Positions 58,748-64,000 of a DNA stretch of 64,000 nt are shown in pieces. The stretch spans positions 186,001 to 250,000 of the forward strand of contig JBBEBR010000017.1 in the NCBI GenBank assembly GCA_040882225.1, in the 5' to 3' direction. Both the position numbers and the translations under genes were made by a program. The stretch is from Gracilimonas sp040882225 (GTDB taxonomy: Bacteria; Bacteroidota; Rhodothermia; Balneolales; Balneolaceae). How positions within the stretch are numbered: the first letter of the stretch is position 1; each line of letters begins with the position of its first letter. Under the pieces are notes generated by a model. It was given only the letters and a program-made list of their open reading frames with translations. It did not search any database and was not told where the DNA came from.

Positions 58748-61700
58748 GGCTTGGCTGGAAGTAATCGTGAGTGTGAATCTTGGATTGGTATCCGATTTGG
58801 CTTTCATCACTTTCGGCTTCATTACTTGGTGAACAAGATGTAGCTGATCCGTTTCTTTTTGCTTCGCTTTAGAAGCTGAAAGCTGCAAACTGATCGCTGA
58901 TGGTTCCCGCAGATCAATTTCTTCGCCCGTTACATTATCTCGGAGGGTAAACTGCCAGTCTTCGGGGAGCGATTCGGTATTCCAGCTTAGTTCGAAATCC
59001 GTTTGAGTGGATAGCGATCCGCCCCTGCTGAAGTCTATATCTATGGAAATGGGTTTTTCCAGCTCAGTTGGCAGAGCGTTGATATCGAAGGCTGTGCCGT
59101 CTTCATGTTGGGTGAACAGGCTAAGGTAATCGTCATTCAAGGAGGCAAGTTTATAGGCATCCAATTTGTCTTTTTGAACATCGGCTTGTTCATATAGCAT
59201 CACAATAGCGGAGTTCGTAGCTCGTCCATCACTAATTGTCAATCGCAATTCAGGAACCGGGACTTCTTTTCGGAGGATGCCACCAGCACTGCGCGCTTCA
59301 TCGGTGAAAGTGATGCTGGGGTCAGCGGCGTTGGCTTTTACCCAAAATCCTTGCCAAGGGGCAATGAGTCCGTCTCCAAGTGAACCCACTTCGCCGTTCC
59401 AAGTTTGGTAGGTCGAGTCCGCATTATTCCACACGTAAATAGAAGTGTCGAGGTTGGTTTGGGTCCAACCGTTGGTTATGTCCCAATCGATAGTAGCACC
59501 ATAAGGGTTTCCTACGAAGTTCCAACCGTCGTTGGCAAGCGTGCCTGAATCAGTGAAGGAAAGCGCAGGGGAAATCACTCCAGAAGATTGTGTGCTATCG
59601 AGACGAATTTCTTTGGGGAAGCCGTCAGGTGTACTATCATAATCAGAATCATCGTACACGAAAGTGATAAATCCTGTGCCTTGGGCTGGAATAACGGTGG
59701 CATTTGTAATAGAGGTAAATTCTCTAGCAGACTCATCCCAAAAATAGACATTAGAAGCCCCATTATCGGGAGTATCGGAGCCGGGAAAGCCTTGCGTCCA
59801 GAGCGTATCCAACAATGAGCCATAGCTTGCATCGCCAAAAGGAGAACTCATCATGTGCCAGCCTTCATTTCCGGTGATAAAGGTGCCGTAGGGGTGGGTG
59901 TCTTCACTTTGGGAAATGCCTGAATCTAAAAAGCCGTGATTTTCGTTAGCGGTTTTATCGAGAGCGATTTCTCCTTCGGTTTCATCGAACGGATAATAAG
60001 CGATCAGCCCCTCTTCATCGCCATTTAACTGCTGGAACATATTTTGGCGGATTTCTTCTTCTGTCCTTGCAGTTTTCCATATCCTCACTTCATCAACAGC
60101 TCCATCCAAAGCCCCTGAAATCCAATTCAAGTCGCCAATACCTATCGTCCGGTTATTGTTATTTAAAGTCCCCGAATTTGTTGAGCTTACGTTGTCTGTT
60201 ACATGTTCTCCATTCAAATATAATCTGGAATCTGTTCCATCGTACCATGCTGATAAATGATACCAAGTATCCAGGTCAACGATTTCATCTGCCGAAGAAG
60301 CAATTTTACTACCTGATGCATCCGATGGCTGAACGTTAAATTCTAATCTATTATTTGCATTAACCCGAAGCCAGAATCCTGTGTTTGCAGACCATTTTTC
60401 TACTAAGCCATTAAGCTTAGACGAATTGATCTTGAACCACAATTCGACGGTCAATGCTTCAAGATCGTCATAAACAGAATTATTAGGAGCTTCGATACGT
60501 CCATCAGAAAATGCTACCGATTTCCCGGATACCAGGCTCTCGGGTTCGATATAACCGGGTAAGGGATTTGGCACGGCATTTCTTAGATATGGGAAAGAAT
60601 TTCCATTAGCGATACGCCAATCATTCGTAAAATCAAAGCCTGTGAAATTAGATCCTTGCCTCATCTGAGTTGTATTTAGAGCCGATCCTAATCCGTTATC
60701 TACACTTGTTGAATCGCTATTCCAGAATGAATTAGTGACTGTTGCCCCATTATCTGAATTAATTCGGCCGGTTAATCCTCCGACGTTTGTTGTTCCTGTA
60801 ACTACACCTGCTGCATAACTGTTAGTAAATTGCATTCCAGTAGCGGTGTATGCAACTGCGCCACCCACATCTTCATTACCTGTAACTGTTGCAGTTGAAT
60901 ATAGGTTGGATACTTCAACTGTTTCTTCTAAAGATCCGGAAGAAAAAAGTCCAAAAACTCCCCCTACATAATCTGTTCCGGTAACAGTACCGATTACATA
61001 TATATTTGAAAAGCCTTCATCTGCACTGATCACTCTTCCTGCTACACCAGCTGTCGAAATATTACCACCCGTAATATTAACATCTTTCATTCCTAAATTT
61101 TTAACCACTCCATTGTAAATATAGCCAAGTAAAGAAGCATTATTTTCGGATGGGCGGTTAATGTATAAACCGGAAATAGTGTGTTCATTTCCATCAAAGC
61201 TACCAGAAAACGAAGAGGTTCCTACCGCATTACTTATCGGATCAAAACCCTTTCCATCATTCCATAGAATCCCTTCAGAACTTCCTGTTGCTTCCGTTAA
61301 ATCTATGTCTGAGACCAGTTCAAAATATTCATCAGGAAAGGCACGTACGGCATTTAGTTGTTCAGGATTGCTTATTTCGTAAGGGTCGCCAGAGGATCCA
61401 TCGCCGTTATCGAATGCAAATCCTGGAGCCGGAGTTTGTTCGTTGTTAATCAAAGTTGGGAATGCCGCGGCTTCTATAATTTGCCAATTAGTTGTAAAAT
61501 CAAAACCAGTGAATGAGGTTTCTTCACGCATTTCTATAGAAGTGAGTGCCGTCCCTTCACCATTATCCGGGCTACCGGTTGTTGAGTTCCAATAGCTGTC
61601 TGTGATTGTTGCAAGGTTTCGTCCAACTAAAGCACCTGTATTTGTATCTCCTGTGGCGGTTCCAGTCGAATAACTTGTGCTAAGCGTCCCGCTATTATTA

Positions 61701-63355
61701 TGATAGCCAACCGCTCCACCTATCGAGCCTGCACCGCTAACATCTGCAGAACTATAACTGGAACTAATATCTCCACCAATATTATTGCCGACAATTCCCC
61801 CTACATTTGAACTTCCCGATACTTCACCACTTACCCATATTTCTTCAATGGTTGCATCATTGAGATACCCAGTAATTATACCTGTATTACTGCCACCTGT
61901 AATATCAGCATTTTCAAATGCTAACCGAGTGATTTCACCACCAGCATTTATTCTTCCAAATAATCCTACCCCGAGTTGTCCCTCACGATTAATAAATATG
62001 TTTGAGATGGTATATCCATTTCCATCAAGAGACCCAACAAACGGAGTTGATGAATTACCAATAGGATCCCAGCCTTTCCCATCAAACCAAAATATTCCTC
62101 CATCACTTGTTGCTGTACTAAGATCAATATTAGAGGTAAGTTTATAATGCGCATCCAAATTTATTTGTATTGCGCTAAGTTGTGGTGGTGTATTTATTTC
62201 AAAGGGATCAACTGAGGTCCCCGAGCCTGTTGATAGTACAAACCCAGGGTATTCGGAGTAATCGAAATTAGATAAGTAGGGAAAAGTGGCACCTTGAAAT
62301 ATTTTCCATTCACTCGTAAAATCAAAGCCATCAAAAGAATTCTCATCTCGGAATTCATCAATTGTTAATGCAATTCCGACACCGTTATCTGCTCCACCAT
62401 TGTTTTCATTCCAATAACTGTTTTCAATAGTAGAGCCAATATCCGACGGGTTCAAGGCGCCAACTAATCCTCCTAAAGTTCCGGTTCCCGAAATACTGCC
62501 TTCAAAGTATGAGTTTTTTATATATTTGGAATCTGTACTTCCTCCAATTACATAAAAGCCCACAAGTCCACCTAAATATCCATCACTAGTTCCAGTAACA
62601 TTTCCTAATGAGTACGAGTTTTCAACTATTCCATTATATGTTTCAGCTATCAATCCTCCAATTATGTGTCCACCCTCAACATCGCCAGTTGCATAACTTT
62701 TTAAAACAGTACCATTATAAATCTGACCTAATAGTCCTCCATTTCTAGACGCGGTATTTGCAGATGTTATATTTACAGAAGTCGAGCTGTTTTGAATAAC
62801 TGACTGCCCGGATATACCCGCAACAAGACCACCCATGTAAACAGTGCCACCATTCGCTGTGCCATTTAACTCCCCAGTAGAATAGCTATTTATTAATTCG
62901 CCACCTCCTTTAATTGTTGAAGCAATTGAGCCACCATTTCTCCCAGTAAAGTTTACATTTTCAAGCGATATATTTTCTAATGTGGCTCCTGATACAAGGT
63001 TGAATAATCCCACTCGATCATCTGGTCGATTTATATGCAGGTTACTGATGGTATATCCATTCCCATCATATGAACCGGTAAAAGGACTTGATGTAGTTCC
63101 TATTGGCTCCCAACCTGCACCAGAGTGCCAGTTAATCGTTTCGGATGCATCTATATCTGCAACCTGAATAAAAATACGATCCTTAAAATCTTGAGTTCGA
63201 GAAATCCAAAGCAAGTTTCCGAGATTTTCTACTAAATATGGATTTTCTTCAGTTCCTTGACCTTTTAAAAAATCCACTGTTTGTGCAGAGACTTGTGAAC
63301 TAGTAATTAATATTGCAACTATACATAACGCGATTGAAAAAAAGAAGGCTTTCAT
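58451..63355 (-). CDS. GLUG and LamG surface protein with T9SS sorting domain
   Basis: About 1634 residues from the ATG at 63355, chosen because it starts a clean signal peptide (MKAFFFSIALCIVAILIT, ending VSAQ). It also leaves the conserved promoter block at the same distance as in the sister gene; the frame is open up to 63451. Three blocks of GLUG-type repeats (VGGIVGNNIGGDISSSYSSA and similar) each open with a SGDPYEIS-type cap. A LamG domain (GAVDEVRIWKTARTEEEI), the constant module (GNEGWHMMSSP) and the T9SS tail follow. It differs from the gene at 50263-54372 mainly by one more GLUG block. It diverges from the HTCS at 63482. A PIDGGL gene follows. Confidence 0.92.
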   Translation of the reverse strand: MKAFFFSIALCIVAILITSSQVSAQTVDFLKGQGTEENPYLVENLGNLLWISRTQDFKDRIFIQVADIDASETINWHSGAGWEPIGTTSSPFTGSYDGNGYTISNLHINRPDDRVGLFNLVSGATLENISLENVNFTGRNGGSIASTIKGGGELINSYSTGELNGTANGGTVYMGGLVAGISGQSVIQNSSTSVNITSANTASRNGGLLGQIYNGTVLKSYATGDVEGGHIIGGLIAETYNGIVENSYSLGNVTGTSDGYLGGLVGFYVIGGSTDSKYIKNSYFEGSISGTGTLGGLVGALNPSDIGSTIENSYWNENNGGADNGVGIALTIDEFRDENSFDGFDFTSEWKIFQGATFPYLSNFDYSEYPGFVLSTGSGTSVDPFEINTPPQLSAIQINLDAHYKLTSNIDLSTATSDGGIFWFDGKGWDPIGNSSTPFVGSLDGNGYTISNIFINREGQLGVGLFGRINAGGEITRLAFENADITGGSNTGIITGYLNDATIEEIWVSGEVSGSSNVGGIVGNNIGGDISSSYSSADVSGAGSIGGAVGYHNNSGTLSTSYSTGTATGDTNTGALVGRNLATITDSYWNSTTGSPDNGEGTALTSIEMREETSFTGFDFTTNWQIIEAAAFPTLINNEQTPAPGFAFDNGDGSSGDPYEISNPEQLNAVRAFPDEYFELVSDIDLTEATGSSEGILWNDGKGFDPISNAVGTSSFSGSFDGNEHTISGLYINRPSENNASLLGYIYNGVVKNLGMKDVNITGGNISTAGVAGRVISADEGFSNIYVIGTVTGTDYVGGVFGLFSSGSLEETVEVSNLYSTATVTGNEDVGGAVAYTATGMQFTNSYAAGVVTGTTNVGGLTGRINSDNGATVTNSFWNSDSTSVDNGLGSALNTTQMRQGSNFTGFDFTNDWRIANGNSFPYLRNAVPNPLPGYIEPESLVSGKSVAFSDGRIEAPNNSVYDDLEALTVELWFKINSSKLNGLVEKWSANTGFWLRVNANNRLEFNVQPSDASGSKIASSADEIVDLDTWYHLSAWYDGTDSRLYLNGEHVTDNVSSTNSGTLNNNNRTIGIGDLNWISGALDGAVDEVRIWKTARTEEEIRQNMFQQLNGDEEGLIAYYPFDETEGEIALDKTANENHGFLDSGISQSEDTHPYGTFITGNEGWHMMSSPFGDASYGSLLDTLWTQGFPGSDTPDNGASNVYFWDESAREFTSITNATVIPAQGTGFITFVYDDSDYDSTPDGFPKEIRLDSTQSSGVISPALSFTDSGTLANDGWNFVGNPYGATIDWDITNGWTQTNLDTSIYVWNNADSTYQTWNGEVGSLGDGLIAPWQGFWVKANAADPSITFTDEARSAGGILRKEVPVPELRLTISDGRATNSAIVMLYEQADVQKDKLDAYKLASLNDDYLSLFTQHEDGTAFDINALPTELEKPISIDIDFSRGGSLSTQTDFELSWNTESLPEDWQFTLRDNVTGEEIDLREPSAISLQLSASKAKQKETDQLHLVHQVMKPKVMKAKSDTNPRFTLTITSSQAVSNEPIIDLPTTVELQQNYPNPFNPSTTIAFGLPQNGQVTLEVFDVLGRKVATLLNGQNKTAGRHTFNFDASSLSSGMYIYRLQAGNAVFTKKLTLIK

Positions 63356-63417
63356 AGAGCAAAATTTTTGAGTTGATGAATTTTGGCTTTTAGTCATGCA
63401 TAGGTTAGTATTTTTAA

Positions 63418-63453
63418 CCTTTGAATACGTCCAGATTTTCTTTAAAATCATCT
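63418..63453 (+). promoter_or_regulatory. Divergent promoter block of the last T9SS/HTCS pair
   Basis: CCTTTGAATACGT...TTTAAAATCAT matches the block at 54436-54482 and lies about 63 bp before the T9SS start at 63355. A looser -7-like sequence (TTAACCTTTG) faces the HTCS gene. Confidence 0.4.
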
Positions 63454-63481
63454 AAATAATACTCACAGGGCGCTATATTTG

Positions 63482-64000
63482 ATGCAGTTATTAGTCGGGC
63501 TTATTTTTGGGGTTTCTTTTTTGTTACCCCCTATGCAGGTGCAGGATGCTTTTCCACAGGAATACCTGATACGCCACTACGATATTGAAGACGGGCTGCC
63601 CGTGAATTCCGTTAATGGCATGGTGCAGGATGATGCCGGCTTTCTCTACATTTCTACCTACGACGGACTGGTTCGTTACGACGGATACGAATTCAAAACC
63701 TATAATTCGGGGAATACGCCGGGCATGGAAACCAACCGGATTGGCGGTCTCATTAAATCAGCAAACAATACCATTTGGCTTTTTAATGAGAATGGATCCA
63801 TCAGCTCAAAAAACGGAAATGTTTTCAGAATATATAAATCCCCAGAAATTCCTGGAACCGCAACGCGAATCACAGAGGCAAAAAACGGTATAATCTGGAT
63901 CTCAGGAACCGAAGGCATCGCTTATTTCGATGAAGAAACAGCCATGTTTAAAATACTGGATGAACCGCTTTTGAAATCATATACCGATTTATTGGGCACA
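63482..64000 (+). CDS. Hybrid two-component sensor (HTCS), N-terminal part (partial)
   Basis: From the ATG at 63482 the frame is open to the window edge (173 codons). It has a signal peptide (MQLLVGLIFGVSFLLPPM) and the start of a Reg_prop propeller: YLIRHYDIEDGLPVNSVNGM, FLYISTYDGLVRYDGYEF and NTPGMETNRIGGL. These closely match the first blades of the HTCS proteins at 29506 and 54503, so the full protein probably has the same kinase, receiver and AraC parts, which are not visible here. It diverges from the T9SS gene at 58451-63355. Confidence 0.88.
   Translation, partial: MQLLVGLIFGVSFLLPPMQVQDAFPQEYLIRHYDIEDGLPVNSVNGMVQDDAGFLYISTYDGLVRYDGYEFKTYNSGNTPGMETNRIGGLIKSANNTIWLFNENGSISSKNGNVFRIYKSPEIPGTATRITEAKNGIIWISGTEGIAYFDEETAMFKILDEPLLKSYTDLLGT

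Overview
The window looks like part of a chromosome from a Balneolota/Rhodothermota-type relative of the Bacteroidetes. The evidence is a SusC/SusD pair at the left edge, hybrid two-component sensors with AraC-type output, two-component propeller kinases, and many proteins ending in a type IX secretion (T9SS) sorting domain of the NYPNPFNPST...KLTLIK type. No rRNA, tRNA, CRISPR array or recognisable transposase gene was seen. Two 100-N runs (12904-13003, 43422-43521) are scaffold gaps inside highly repetitive genes, so each of those two genes is one gene broken only by the assembly.

Layout. 1-1627: end of a SusC-like receptor and a SusD-like lipoprotein. 1710-9915: a small T9SS protein, a histidine kinase relic, a PKD-domain lipoprotein, a NarL-type regulator overlapping its propeller kinase, and an orphan receiver protein. 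9455-10525: a graveyard of receiver and small-protein fragments. 10216-18730: a BspA-like T9SS protein, its small PIDGGL partner, and a second kinase/regulator pair. 19025-24034: a 'WSALG' beta-propeller T9SS protein with PIDGGL partner and a TetR regulator. 24162-33609: an FG-GAP/LamG T9SS protein with PIDGGL partner, divergent from a hybrid sensor (HTCS). 34021-49618: a third kinase/regulator pair, a 10.5-kb MBG/YDG-repeat T9SS protein, and a different small membrane protein. 49999-64000: two more divergent GLUG/LamG T9SS protein + PIDGGL / HTCS units, the last HTCS running off the edge.

The main pattern is one cassette repeated six times: a signalling module (HTCS, HK+RR, or TetR), one very large T9SS-secreted repeat protein, an intercistronic RNA hairpin, and a tiny membrane protein. 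In five of the six the tiny protein is little more than a signal peptide, a 10-15 residue proline-rich linker and a PIDGGL + hydrophobic + basic tail. The C-terminal halves of four of the large proteins are clearly alike and, in places, identical in DNA, while the N-terminal repeat domains are unrelated. This suggests surface proteins that diversify by swapping variable heads onto a constant tail, with each version under its own sensor. Inverted repeats near several promoters fit operators for the local regulators. That the cassette works as a unit is inference from position and similarity only.
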